NCBI GenBank assembly: GCA_018830285.1
Contig: JAHJSB010000063.1
Span: 1 to 64,000, forward strand
Length of the DNA: 64,000 bases
Reading direction: 5' to 3'
DNA from: Alphaproteobacteria bacterium
GTDB lineage: Bacteria; Pseudomonadota; Alphaproteobacteria; Caulobacterales; Hyphomonadaceae
Shown: positions 25,327 through 33,883 of the stretch, piece by piece
Numbering within the stretch: position 1 is the first letter of the stretch
Layout of the letters: every line of letters begins with the position of its first letter
Made by a program: the position numbers and the translations under genes
Notes under the pieces: model-generated
Database searches by the model: none
The model's input: the letters and a program-made list of their open reading frames with translations, nothing else
Told to the model about the DNA's origin: nothing

Positions 25327-25671
25327 ATGAACCGCGCTGACATCGCCGCCATGCTCGCCTGCTTCCACATATGGATGCGGCTTTTCGTGAGGGTGTAGCT
25401 GATGCTGATCAAGCGCGCGCAGACGCGCCATCGCCGCGAAGTGATGATCCATGTCTGCTAAGCGACGGGCCGGCTCCGCGTCGTCTATATCGCCGATGCG
25501 CCGCAAGCGCCCGTCACCTGGCAATGCCCCGTCCCCGCCGTCACGGCGCTGGACCGGCTCACACTCTCGCCGCCCGCGCCGGAATGCACTTATGTCCGTG
25601 CACCCTTCGGGCTTTTTCCGTGCATCATGCCGGGCGCGCAGAAAATCACCACACATCCCGCACCGCCCTGA
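25327..25671 (+). pseudogene. Degraded reading frame with two in-frame stops
   Basis: One frame stays protein-like for about 114 codons, apart from TAG at 25396-25398 and TAA at 25459-25461. It begins MNRADIAAMLACFHIWMRLF, continues LIKRAQTRHRREVMIHVC, and after the TAA reads RLRVVYIADAPQAPVTWQC, ending PGAQKITTHPAPP. Third positions are mostly G/C as in true genes. I do not recognise the ancestral family. It may be a decayed small gene; a chance open frame in GC-rich DNA is the alternative. Confidence 0.4.
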
Positions 25672-25674
25672 ACG

Positions 25675-25765
25675 CTCATCCTGAGCGGAGCCGAAGGACG
25701 AGCGTTGGCGAGTCCAGCCCTCCCCGGGCCCGTCCTTCGACTTCGCTCGGGATGAGTCCTCATTT
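25675..25765. repeat. Facing pair of dispersed repeats (CTCATCC...GAAGGAC type)
   Basis: CTCATCCTGAGCGGAGCCGA with AGGACGAG (from 25677) recurs in inverted form as GTCCTTCGACTTCGC and TCGGGATGAG (about 25732-25757), with a few mismatches. This repeat is a commonly seen alphaproteobacterial extragenic palindrome; the facing pair resembles a BIME-like doublet and would fold into a long hairpin. Confidence 0.65.
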
Positions 25766-25944
25766 TACGCCGCCCTCCACCCCCCCCTGCCGCCGCGCCT
25801 TTCCACCGAAGGCTGTGGCCGCCCGTGCTGCAGGCAGGGATCGCGGCGCGTCCTGACACGCAATTCACACAAGCCGCTTCAGTTTCCGGCTGCCGCCGCA
25901 GGCTGCGCGCGCCACAACAGCCCGAATCAGCGTCAGGGCGCCCC

Positions 25945-26715
25945 ATGATCAGTCAGGCCAATGCCTTCCTTCTGGGCTATCGCAAGACGGCGCTGGAAAA
26001 GCTGTTCAAGGCGATCTTCCTGCAGTCGCACGCCGAAATGAATGACGGCGCCTGCGAACTCGGCATGCTGCAATGCCTCATCCCGCCCGGCAGCACCACG
26101 GTGGATGTCGGCGCCAATGTGGGCGATTTCTCCCGCCGCCTGTCCCAGCTCTCGCAAGGCGGCCTGGTGATCGCCATCGAGCCGCAATCCATGCCGCGCT
26201 CCATTCTCACCATGGCCGGCTTCCTGAGAAAGGCATCCAACATCCTCGTCGTGCCTGTAGCCCTCGGCGACACGCACGGCCTCACCGTGCTCTCGGTGCC
26301 GATCAAGTCCAAGGGCAATGTCGGCATCGGCCTCGCCCATATTGGCGACGCCGCCGACTTTTCAGGCCGTTTCGACGTCAAGAAGGAACTGGTCAGCCTG
26401 ACAACGCTCGACGCCGTCCTCGCTCGTATCGAAACAGGCCCTGTCTCCTTCATCAAGATCGATGTCGAAGGCGGCGAACTCGCCGTCCTGCGCGGCGCCG
26501 AGGCCGCGATCGACAGGTTCCGGCCCTCCATCCTCTGCGAGATCGACGACCGCGAAGCCCGCTTCGGTGCCACCCGGAGCGAACTCGTCACGTTTCTTAC
26601 GGACCGGGATTATATTCCCCGCCGGATTTCCGGTCTGGCCGAGCTGGCCATGGATGAAATCGAAAAGAACACGGTTTTTGTGCCGCGCGAGCGGGTGATC
26701 CCCGCCCGGTCTTGA
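25945..26715 (+). CDS. FkbM-family SAM-dependent methyltransferase
   Basis: A 256-residue cytoplasmic methyltransferase. The SAM-binding motif I is TTVDVGANVGDFSRRLSQL (about residues 53-71), with acidic motif II in VIAIEPQ. The FkbM-type C-terminal stretch reads VSFIKIDVEGGELAVLRGAE. Members usually O-methylate sugars or small molecules, often in glycan clusters. Here it stands alone upstream of a thiolase gene, so the substrate is open. The ATG at 25945 was chosen because the extension from 25825 is Arg/Pro-rich and lies over repeat-derived DNA. Confidence 0.85.
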   Translation: MISQANAFLLGYRKTALEKLFKAIFLQSHAEMNDGACELGMLQCLIPPGSTTVDVGANVGDFSRRLSQLSQGGLVIAIEPQSMPRSILTMAGFLRKASNILVVPVALGDTHGLTVLSVPIKSKGNVGIGLAHIGDAADFSGRFDVKKELVSLTTLDAVLARIETGPVSFIKIDVEGGELAVLRGAEAAIDRFRPSILCEIDDREARFGATRSELVTFLTDRDYIPRRISGLAELAMDEIEKNTVFVPRERVIPARS

Positions 26716-26782
26716 CGTCCGCTGCGTCAGGGCGCCTATGTGTTCGCAACTGCAAGAAAATGCGTACTGGAAGGAACCCTGA

Positions 26783-27964
26783 ATGTCTGAACTAGATCCC
26801 GTCGTCATCGTCGGTATGGCCCGCACCCCGATGGGCGGCCTGCTCGGCGATCTCGCCAGCCTCAGCGCCAACGAGCTCGGCGCCATCGCCGTCAAGGCTG
26901 CTGTCGCCGAAGCGAAGCTGAAGCCCGGCGAAGCGAACGAAATCATCATGGGCAACTGCCTTCCCGCTGGCCAGGGCCAGGCCCCTGCCCGCCAGGCCGG
27001 TTTCAAGGCCGGTGAAGACAAGGGCCTCGAGGCCACCACGATCAACAAGATGTGCGGCTCCGGCATGCAGGCCACCGTCATGGGCCGCAATGCCATCATG
27101 GCGGGCGATGCCGACATCGTCATCGTCGGCGGCATGGAATCCATGACCAATGCGCCCCACCTGCTGAACGTACGCAAGGGCCACAAGTATGGCGCGATGA
27201 CGTCTGAAGACCATATGGCCCTCGACGGCCTGTCGGACGCCTATTCGCACGGCCCGATGGGCCTTTTCGCTGACAAGATCGCCGGCGAATACCAGTTCAC
27301 GCGCGAACAGCAGGACGCCTACGCGCTCGAAACGCTGACCCGCGCCCAGAACGCCACCAAGAACGGCAAGTTCAAGCGCGAGATCGCACCGGTCACCGTG
27401 AAAGGCCGCAAGGGCGACACGATTGTCGACAGTGACGAATTGCCCCGCACCGCCATGCCCGACAAGATCCCGACCCTGCGCCCGGCCTTCTCGAAAGACG
27501 GCACGGTCACGGCCGCCAACGCCTCGGGCATTTCCGATGGCGCAGCTGCCATGGTGCTGATGCGCCTGTCGGAAGCCAAGAAACGCGGCCTGACGCCGAT
27601 CGCCAAGATCGTCGCCTCGTCGAGCCACGCGCACGAGCCGGAATATTTCACCACCGCGCCCGTGCCGGCCATGAAGAAGGCCCTAGAAAAGGCCGGCTGG
27701 AAAATCGAGGATGTCGACCTCTGGGAAGTCAACGAAGCCTTCGCGGTCGTTCCGATGATCGCCATGAAGGAACTCGGCATCAGCCATGACAAGCTGAACG
27801 TGAACGGCGGCGCCTGCGCCATGGGCCACCCGATCGGTGCCTCCGGTGCCCGTGTCATCATCACCCTGCTGGCCGCCATGGAAGACCGCGGCGTCAAGAA
27901 GGGCATGGCCTCGCTCTGCATCGGCGGCGGCGAAGGCATCGCCATGGCCGTCGAGCGCTTCTAG
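26783..27964 (+). CDS. Acetyl-CoA C-acetyltransferase (thiolase)
   Basis: A 393-residue thiolase that condenses or cleaves acyl-CoA in beta-oxidation or acetoacetyl-CoA formation, active as a tetramer. Catalytic Cys91 lies in NKMCGSGMQA. The His loop is NVNGGACAMGHPIGASGARV, and the C-terminal catalytic Cys is in CIGGGEG. The length is standard. AAGGAA lies upstream of the start. A terminator follows, so it is probably monocistronic; acyl-CoA dehydrogenase genes 13 kb away could feed the same pathway. Confidence 0.93.
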   Translation: MSELDPVVIVGMARTPMGGLLGDLASLSANELGAIAVKAAVAEAKLKPGEANEIIMGNCLPAGQGQAPARQAGFKAGEDKGLEATTINKMCGSGMQATVMGRNAIMAGDADIVIVGGMESMTNAPHLLNVRKGHKYGAMTSEDHMALDGLSDAYSHGPMGLFADKIAGEYQFTREQQDAYALETLTRAQNATKNGKFKREIAPVTVKGRKGDTIVDSDELPRTAMPDKIPTLRPAFSKDGTVTAANASGISDGAAAMVLMRLSEAKKRGLTPIAKIVASSSHAHEPEYFTTAPVPAMKKALEKAGWKIEDVDLWEVNEAFAVVPMIAMKELGISHDKLNVNGGACAMGHPIGASGARVIITLLAAMEDRGVKKGMASLCIGGGEGIAMAVERF

Positions 27965-27987
27965 TCCACCGGCCACACGCCAATTGG

Positions 27988-28023
27988 AAGCCCGGGCCGT
28001 GCCATCGCACTGTCCGGGCTTTT
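27988..28023 (+). terminator. Terminator after the thiolase gene
   Basis: AAGCCCGG (27988-27995) and CCGGGCTT (28014-28021) form an 8-bp stem with an 18-base loop followed by TTTT. The ribosome site of the next gene begins 8 bp later. Confidence 0.7.
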
Positions 28024-28045
28024 GCGCTTTAGGAGGAGAATACCC

Positions 28046-28666
28046 GTGCACCTGCCGAACCGCGTTGACCCCTTCGGCGAGATTCACGCCGTGCCCGATC
28101 GCGGCTTGTTCATGGGCAATCGCGGTGGCTGTATCCACACGCCGGACCAGGCGCTGAAACCCCGCCACTGGACCAGCCAGCGCTGGATCATCTGTGTGCT
28201 GGACTTCAAGGGTCGCAAACGTCCGCTGATGCAGCCGGGCCTGTATACCGAACTCTTCTTCCTCGACGAGGCCACCGCTCTCGCAGGCGGCCACCGCCCC
28301 TGCTACGAATGCCGCCGCCCCGACGCCCTCGCGTTCCGCGCCGCATTGGACAAGGCAGGCCGCGTGTCCGCCAGGGAACCCGTCAGCCGTGTCGACGCCC
28401 TCATCGCTGGCGAGATCCAGTCTGTGATGAAGGGTGAATGTGCCCGCGAGACGGTGGACCCCGCCACCCTGCCCGATGCGGCCTTCTTCACTCTGGGCGG
28501 CAAGGCGTTTCTCAAATGGGGGAACATAGCCCGCGCCTGGTCCTTCGGCGGCTATGGCATCGCCGCGCCGCTCCCCGCCCGCGCCCAGCGCCTCACCCCG
28601 CGCGCCACCTGCGCCGCCCTGGCTGCAGGCTACCGGCCCGTGCTCCACCCCTCCGCCTCGTCCTGA
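28046..28666 (+). CDS. Hypothetical protein with HRPCYECRR motif (GTG start)
   Basis: A 206-residue cytoplasmic protein I cannot assign. Notable segments are an N-terminal LFMGNRGGCIH, TSQRWIICVLDFKGRKR, a Cys pair in GGHRPCYECRRPDALAF (possible metal or redox site), and DAAFFTLGGKAFLKWG. The GTG at 28046 is chosen because AGGAGG lies nine bases before it; an upstream TTG would place the ribosome site inside the gene. It ends 10 bp before the DUF2332 gene, so the two are probably co-transcribed. Confidence 0.7.
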   Translation: MHLPNRVDPFGEIHAVPDRGLFMGNRGGCIHTPDQALKPRHWTSQRWIICVLDFKGRKRPLMQPGLYTELFFLDEATALAGGHRPCYECRRPDALAFRAALDKAGRVSAREPVSRVDALIAGEIQSVMKGECARETVDPATLPDAAFFTLGGKAFLKWGNIARAWSFGGYGIAAPLPARAQRLTPRATCAALAAGYRPVLHPSASS

Positions 28667-28676
28667 GACCAGCTGC

Positions 28677-29744
28677 ATGACAGACGACCGGATCCACGCC
28701 CATTTCATCGAACAGGCCGGCTGGTGCCACGACCTCGGCTCAACCTTCACGGCCAAGCTCATGATCGCCATGGCCGCCGACCTGCGCAGCGGCGGGATCG
28801 TGCACGAACTTGTCGGCGACTGGTGCACCAATCCACGCCGCGACGCCCTCGGTCTCCGCCTCGCCGGCGCCCTGCACCACGCCGCCCTCAACCGCACCGC
28901 GCCCCGGCTCACCGCCCTCTACCCCGCCGCCAATCCCGGCTGGACCATGGAACAGGTCTGGCCCGTCGCCCGCGACTATCTCGCCCGCCACCGGGACAGC
29001 GTCACCGCCTTCGTCCAGTCCCCGCCCCAGACCAACGAGACCCGCCGCTGCATCGCCCTCCTGCCCGCCTTCCTTGATCTCGCTGCCGGGTTCAACGGCC
29101 CGATGGACTTGCTCGAACTCGGCGCCAGCGCCGGCCTCAACCAGAACTGGGACCGTTACAATTACCGCACCGCCGGCTGGCAACGCCAAGGCACTTCAAA
29201 TGTTCTGATCGAGACCGACTGGGACGGACCGCCCCCTCAGCACCTGCCTGCCGCCCCCGTCATCCGGTCGCGCGCCGCCTGTGATCTCGGCCCGCTCGAC
29301 CTGTCAGACCCCGCCCAGGCACTCCGGCTCCGGTCCTATGTCTGGCCCGACCAGCCCGAACGCCTCGCCCGCCTCGACGCCGCCGTCGCGCTCGCCCGTG
29401 AAACTGATGTCAAAGTCGACAGGGCCGACGCGGCCGAATGGCTGGAAGCGAAACTCGCCAATCGCCGCAGCGACGGCATGACCGTCATCTATCACTCGGT
29501 TTTCCTGATCTATCCGCCCGTGGAAACCCGTCAGCGAATCCAGCGCGCCATCGAAGCCGCCGGCGCCGATGCGACACCAGAGGCGCCTCTTGCATGGGTG
29601 TGCTTTGAGCCTGAGCCCCTGTTCGGCGGCGAACCTGCCTCCGGCATGATGCGTACACGCCTGCAGGCCTGGCCTGGCGGCGCGGCGCGCTTCCTCAACC
29701 AGTCCGACGGACACGTGACGTCTGTTAGAATGCTCGAAGGATAG
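28677..29744 (+). CDS. DUF2332 family protein
   Basis: A 355-residue protein matching the DUF2332 family, whose function is not established. It opens IHAHFIEQAGWCHDLGSTF and has the family-typical DLLELGASAGLNQNWDRYNY. That resembles a SAM-methyltransferase motif I, suggesting a Rossmann-like fold. Later segments include MTVIYHSVFLIYPP and LAWVCFEPEPL. There is no signal peptide or membrane segment. The gene follows the HRPCYEC protein gene by 10 bp. The link to methyl transfer is inference from the one motif. Confidence 0.8.
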   Translation: MTDDRIHAHFIEQAGWCHDLGSTFTAKLMIAMAADLRSGGIVHELVGDWCTNPRRDALGLRLAGALHHAALNRTAPRLTALYPAANPGWTMEQVWPVARDYLARHRDSVTAFVQSPPQTNETRRCIALLPAFLDLAAGFNGPMDLLELGASAGLNQNWDRYNYRTAGWQRQGTSNVLIETDWDGPPPQHLPAAPVIRSRAACDLGPLDLSDPAQALRLRSYVWPDQPERLARLDAAVALARETDVKVDRADAAEWLEAKLANRRSDGMTVIYHSVFLIYPPVETRQRIQRAIEAAGADATPEAPLAWVCFEPEPLFGGEPASGMMRTRLQAWPGGAARFLNQSDGHVTSVRMLEG

Positions 29745-29747
29745 GCT

Positions 29748-30272
29748 TCAGGAGGATTTCAACCGGTCACTGACAAGGCCCAGCGGCAACGCCGTCGTCC
29801 GCTTCGACACGCGCACCACGATTCGCGACTGCACGTCGGAAACAAGCGCCGAGCCGAGCAGCTTGTCGCGCAGGAAATTGTCATAGGCATGCATGTCTGT
29901 CGTCACCACATGGATCATATAGTCGACCGCACCCGTTACCGTCATGCACTCGATCACTTCCGACCAGCCCTGCACGATAGCCTCGAAGGCCTCGAGATTG
30001 GCCCGGCTCGGCAGCGCAAGTTTGACGCTCGCCATCACTTCGAAATTCAGGCCAAGGGCAAAATTATCCAGCAGCGTGACCCGACCGGTAATGAAACCAG
30101 CCTCTTCCATGCGCTTGATCCGGCGCCAGCACGGCGACGAGGACAGACCGACCCGGTCGGCAATGTCCGCGACCGAGAGGCTCGCGTCGTGCTGGATAAT
30201 GTCGAGGATGCGGGCGTCAATCGTATCAATATCTTGGGCCAATTTTCTTCGATACTCCATGTTTCGAGGCAT
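29748..30272 (-). CDS. Lrp/AsnC family transcriptional regulator
   Basis: A 174-residue regulator with an N-terminal helix-turn-helix (IDARILDIIQHDASLSVADI and VGLSSSPCWRRIKRMEEAG). The RAM (amino-acid effector) domain follows, with GAVDYMIHVVTTDMHAYDNF. Such proteins respond to amino acids or their keto acids. It is transcribed divergently from the indolepyruvate oxidoreductase gene, with a perfect 19-bp palindrome midway, so it very likely controls that gene and itself. The start may be at 30272 or four codons later at 30260. Confidence 0.9.
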   Translation of the reverse strand: MPRNMEYRRKLAQDIDTIDARILDIIQHDASLSVADIADRVGLSSSPCWRRIKRMEEAGFITGRVTLLDNFALGLNFEVMASVKLALPSRANLEAFEAIVQGWSEVIECMTVTGAVDYMIHVVTTDMHAYDNFLRDKLLGSALVSDVQSRIVVRVSKRTTALPLGLVSDRLKSS

Positions 30273-30312
30273 AATATACCCCGAACTACACGGAATGGCG
30301 CAAGAAAGGCAA

Positions 30313-30331
30313 GCAATTTCGCTCAAATTGC
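30313..30331. promoter_or_regulatory. Palindromic operator-like site between lrp and ior
   Basis: GCAATTT-CGCTC-AAATTGC is a perfect 7-5-7 palindrome, 40 bp from each divergent start codon. Lrp/AsnC proteins bind AT-rich imperfect palindromes of about this size, and the neighbouring gene encodes one, so it is a good candidate for the regulator's own site. Confidence 0.6.
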
Positions 30332-30370
30332 CCAATAATCTGCCAAACTGTTATTCAGGATGGCACATCA

Positions 30371-33300
30371 ATGAAACACCGTGAAGTCACGCTGGACGAC
30401 AAATACGAACTTGTCGAGGGAAATGCCTTCATGACGGGCATCCAGGCGCTGGTGCGCCTGCCGCTTGACCGCAAGCGGCTGGACCGCGTGTCGGGCGTCA
30501 ATACGGCCGGCTTCATCTCCGGCTATCGCGGCTCGCCGCTGGGCGGATATGACCAGCAATTACGGGCGGTCCAGGGCCTGCTCGACTCCCATGACATCCA
30601 GTTCTGGGAAGGCCTGAACGAAGATCTCGGCGCTACCGCCGTCTGGGGCAGCCAGCAGCTCGGCCTGTTCCCCGGCGCGCGTTTCGACGGCCTGTTCGGC
30701 ATCTGGTACGGCAAGGCACCCGGCGTCGATCGTACTGGCGACGTCTTCAAGCACGCCAATGCCGCCGGCACGTCAGCGCTTGGCGGCGTCCTTGCCATTA
30801 TCGGCGATGACCATAATTGCAAATCCTCGACCCTGCCCTCGCAGTCGGAATTCGCCATGGCGGATGCCGAAATCCCGGTACTGAATCCCGCTTCGATCCA
30901 GGACGTGCTCGACTATGGCATCCACGGCTGGAACATGAGCCGCTATAGCGGCGCGTGGACAGGCCTCGTCGCCCTGGCCGACACGATGGATTCCGGTGCC
31001 GTGGTCAATATCGACCTCGACCGCTTCAGCTTTGTCGCGCCCTCCTTCCACCTGCCGGAAGCCGGCGTCCATATGCGCCGGGGCGACACACCACTCGACA
31101 AGGAAGCGCGCCTGCGCCACTTCAAGCTTCCTGCCGCACAGGCCTACGTCCGCGCCAACCGTCTCGACCATGTCATCCTGCCATCGCCCAAGCCTCGCAT
31201 CGGCGTCATCGTCACCGGCCAGGCCGCCCGCGACGTGTTCGAAGCGCTGGCCGCCATCGGCCTGACGCCCGAAGAGGCCGGCCGTCTCGGCCTCACCGTT
31301 TTCAAGGTCGCCATGCCCTGGCCGCTGGAACCGGAAGGCGTCCGCGAATTCTGCACCGGCCTAGAACGCGTGGTCGTCATCGAACACAAGCGGCCATTGA
31401 TTGAGGACCAGCTCAAATCAGCGCTCTATGACCTGCCGGATTCCAAGCGCCCGGTCGTCGAAGGCAAGCGCACGGCAGAGGGCATGCCGCTCCTCTCCGA
31501 TGTTGCCTCCATCACCATCCCCGAAATGGCCGCCGCCCTGATGAAGATCATCCCGGCCGGGTGGGATGCAATCCGCGCCTATGCCTATTTCGACCGTGTC
31601 GGCCGTGCGGGCGAGGCTGCCCGCAGCAATGCCTCGGAAACCATCCGCAGCCCGCACTTCTGCTCCGGCTGCCCGCACAATACGTCCACCACTGTGCCCG
31701 AAGGCTCGCGCGCCCTCGCCGGTATCGGGTGCCATTACATGGCCAATTTCATGCCCGACCGGAAAACGGACATGACCAGTCAGATGGGCGGCGAAGGTAT
31801 TGCCTGGGTCGGCCAGCACTGGGCGACGGATGAAGACCATGTCTTCGTCAATCTCGGCGACGGCACCTATTCCCATTCGGGCAGCCTCGCCATCCGCGCC
31901 GCCGTCACGTCCGGCGCCAAGATGACCTACAAGATCCTCTACAATGACGCGGTCGCCATGACCGGCGGCCAGCATGTCGAATCCGGGCAGACACCGGCCC
32001 AGATCGCGCAGCAGGTCGAAGCCGAAGGCGTCCAGACCGTCGTCATCGTGACTGAAGACCCGACCCGCTATGCCGGCGTGAAGAACCTGCCGCGCCGCGT
32101 GAAAATCTATGACCGTAAAGACCTCGAAGACGTGCAGGTCATGCTGCGCGCAACGCCAGGCGTCTCGGTCATGATCTATGACCAGATGTGCGCCACGGAA
32201 AAGCGCCGCCGGTCCAAGCGCGGCCTCATCGCGCCCGACCGCGTGCGCGTCATCATCAACCAGGAAGTCTGCGAAGGCTGCGGCGACTGTTCGGTGAAAT
32301 CGAACTGCCTGTCTGTCGAACCGGTGGAGACCGAGCTCGGCCGCAAGCGCCGGATCAACCAGTCGACCTGCAATACCGATCTTTCCTGCCTCACTGGCTT
32401 CTGCCCCAGCTTCGTCACCGTGAAAGACGGCGAGCCGGCCTGGACCGGCGAAGTCCGCCGCGAATTCGATGCGTCCGGCCTGCCCCTGCCTGAGACGCCC
32501 AGCCTGGCCCAGCCGTGGAACGTGCTCTTCACCGGCGTCGGCGGCACCGGCGTGACGACCGTTGCGGCTGTCCTCGCCATGGCCGCGCACGTGGATGGAA
32601 ATGCCGCCTCCTCGCTCGACATGACAGGCCTTGCCCAGAAAGGTGGCCCCGTCCTCTCGCACATCCGTTTCGCCCGCGAACCAGGCGCCATCTCGACCGG
32701 CCGCGTGCCCCCGGCCAGCGCCGACCTGATCATCGCCTGCGACTTGGTCGTCGCGGCGGGCGGCGACGCCCTCCTGCTGATGGATCCCGCCCGCACAGCG
32801 GCCTATGCCAACTCGGACGTCACCCCGACCAGCGAGTTCATCCGCAACCGGTCGAAACGGTTCGAGAGCGACCTGTTGGCCGCACGCGTGAAGCGCCAGG
32901 CACGTGACTTCGGGGCCTTCGATGCCGAAGCGCTCGCTGTCGGATATCTCCATGACGCGATCTACACGAACATGATCATGGTCGGTTACAGCTGGCAGAA
33001 GGGCGCCGTGCCCGTTTCGCTGCGCGGCCTCTACCGCGCCATCCGCCTCAACGGCACCAAGGTCGACGACAACATGGCCGCGTTCAACATCGGCCGCATC
33101 GCAGCAGCGGCCCCGGACCGTCTCGTCGCCCAGCACGATCCGCGTGGCCACCTGGAACCGAAAACGCTGGACGAGCTGATCGATGATCGCGCCGCGCGCC
33201 TCGTCGCCTACCAGAACCTCGCCTATGCCCAGCAGTATCGTGATGCCGTCACGCGCGTGCGCACAGCCGAAGAAGCCGCTGGCTTGGGGGACAAGCTGTC

Positions 33301-33829
33301 CCGCGCCGCCGCGACCTACGCTTTCAAACTCATGGCCTACAAGGACGAGTATGAAGTCGCCCGTCTCTACACAAATGGGGACTTTGCCAAACAGCTGGCC
33401 AGCCAGTTCAAGGGCGGCAAGCTGCGCTTCTGGATGGCACCTCCCCTGATCTCGAAGAAGGACAGCCATGGCCACCTGAAGAAAAAGCATTTCGGCGGCT
33501 GGATGATGCTCGGCTTCAAACTGCTCACCAAACTCAAGGGCCTGCGCGAAACCCCGTTCGACCTTTTCGGCCGCACCGAAGAGCGCAAGATGGAACGCGC
33601 CCTGCGCGACACCTATCTGGAGACACTGGAGACGCTTGCAACGGACCTGACGGCCACGAACCACGCCCTTGCTGTGGCCATCGCGGAAGTCCCGGATGAC
33701 ATACGTGGATATGGCCACATCAAGGATGCCGCCGTCGCCCTTGCGAGCGAGAAAGAAGCCGCCCTCTGGAAAGGCTGGCCCATGGGCGACATGCCGAAAG
33801 TGAAAACGACGCTGATCGCCGCAGAATAG
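30371..33829 (+). CDS. Indolepyruvate ferredoxin oxidoreductase family protein (fused)
   Basis: A fused 2-oxoacid:ferredoxin oxidoreductase of 1152 residues that oxidatively decarboxylates arylpyruvates from aromatic amino-acid transamination to acyl-CoA, using thiamine diphosphate and Fe-S clusters. The N-terminal pyrimidine-binding region includes NTAGFISGYRGSPLGGYDQQ. The diphosphate-binding region includes CSGCPHNTST and VNLGDGTYSHSG. A Cys cluster CEGCGDCSVKSNC follows, with further Cys in CNTDLSCLTGFCPSF. The C-terminal gamma-like domain begins VLFTGVGGTGVTT. It lies opposite an Lrp-type regulator across a palindromic site, consistent with control by amino acids. Confidence 0.92.
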   Translation: MKHREVTLDDKYELVEGNAFMTGIQALVRLPLDRKRLDRVSGVNTAGFISGYRGSPLGGYDQQLRAVQGLLDSHDIQFWEGLNEDLGATAVWGSQQLGLFPGARFDGLFGIWYGKAPGVDRTGDVFKHANAAGTSALGGVLAIIGDDHNCKSSTLPSQSEFAMADAEIPVLNPASIQDVLDYGIHGWNMSRYSGAWTGLVALADTMDSGAVVNIDLDRFSFVAPSFHLPEAGVHMRRGDTPLDKEARLRHFKLPAAQAYVRANRLDHVILPSPKPRIGVIVTGQAARDVFEALAAIGLTPEEAGRLGLTVFKVAMPWPLEPEGVREFCTGLERVVVIEHKRPLIEDQLKSALYDLPDSKRPVVEGKRTAEGMPLLSDVASITIPEMAAALMKIIPAGWDAIRAYAYFDRVGRAGEAARSNASETIRSPHFCSGCPHNTSTTVPEGSRALAGIGCHYMANFMPDRKTDMTSQMGGEGIAWVGQHWATDEDHVFVNLGDGTYSHSGSLAIRAAVTSGAKMTYKILYNDAVAMTGGQHVESGQTPAQIAQQVEAEGVQTVVIVTEDPTRYAGVKNLPRRVKIYDRKDLEDVQVMLRATPGVSVMIYDQMCATEKRRRSKRGLIAPDRVRVIINQEVCEGCGDCSVKSNCLSVEPVETELGRKRRINQSTCNTDLSCLTGFCPSFVTVKDGEPAWTGEVRREFDASGLPLPETPSLAQPWNVLFTGVGGTGVTTVAAVLAMAAHVDGNAASSLDMTGLAQKGGPVLSHIRFAREPGAISTGRVPPASADLIIACDLVVAAGGDALLLMDPARTAAYANSDVTPTSEFIRNRSKRFESDLLAARVKRQARDFGAFDAEALAVGYLHDAIYTNMIMVGYSWQKGAVPVSLRGLYRAIRLNGTKVDDNMAAFNIGRIAAAAPDRLVAQHDPRGHLEPKTLDELIDDRAARLVAYQNLAYAQQYRDAVTRVRTAEEAAGLGDKLSRAAATYAFKLMAYKDEYEVARLYTNGDFAKQLASQFKGGKLRFWMAPPLISKKDSHGHLKKKHFGGWMMLGFKLLTKLKGLRETPFDLFGRTEERKMERALRDTYLETLETLATDLTATNHALAVAIAEVPDDIRGYGHIKDAAVALASEKEAALWKGWPMGDMPKVKTTLIAAE

Positions 33830-33883
33830 TCATGAAGCCGGGGCATGGGTATGGGGTTCGCTAAAACCATACAGAGGATTCCC

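Larger units (their letters stand above)
25081..25944. other. Repeat-rich gap with a degraded reading frame
   Basis: This 864-bp gap between divergent genes holds two unrelated palindromic repeats (25211-25245 and 25675-25765) and a plus-strand frame interrupted by two stops (25327-25671). The other frames look non-coding. It is the least gene-like part of the window apart from the 0.9-1.7 kb region. Confidence 0.6.

Noticed and set aside
31418-33718. 766-codon minus-strand frame opposite the indolepyruvate oxidoreductase
   Set aside because: Antisense shadow caused by strong third-position G/C bias in the real gene.
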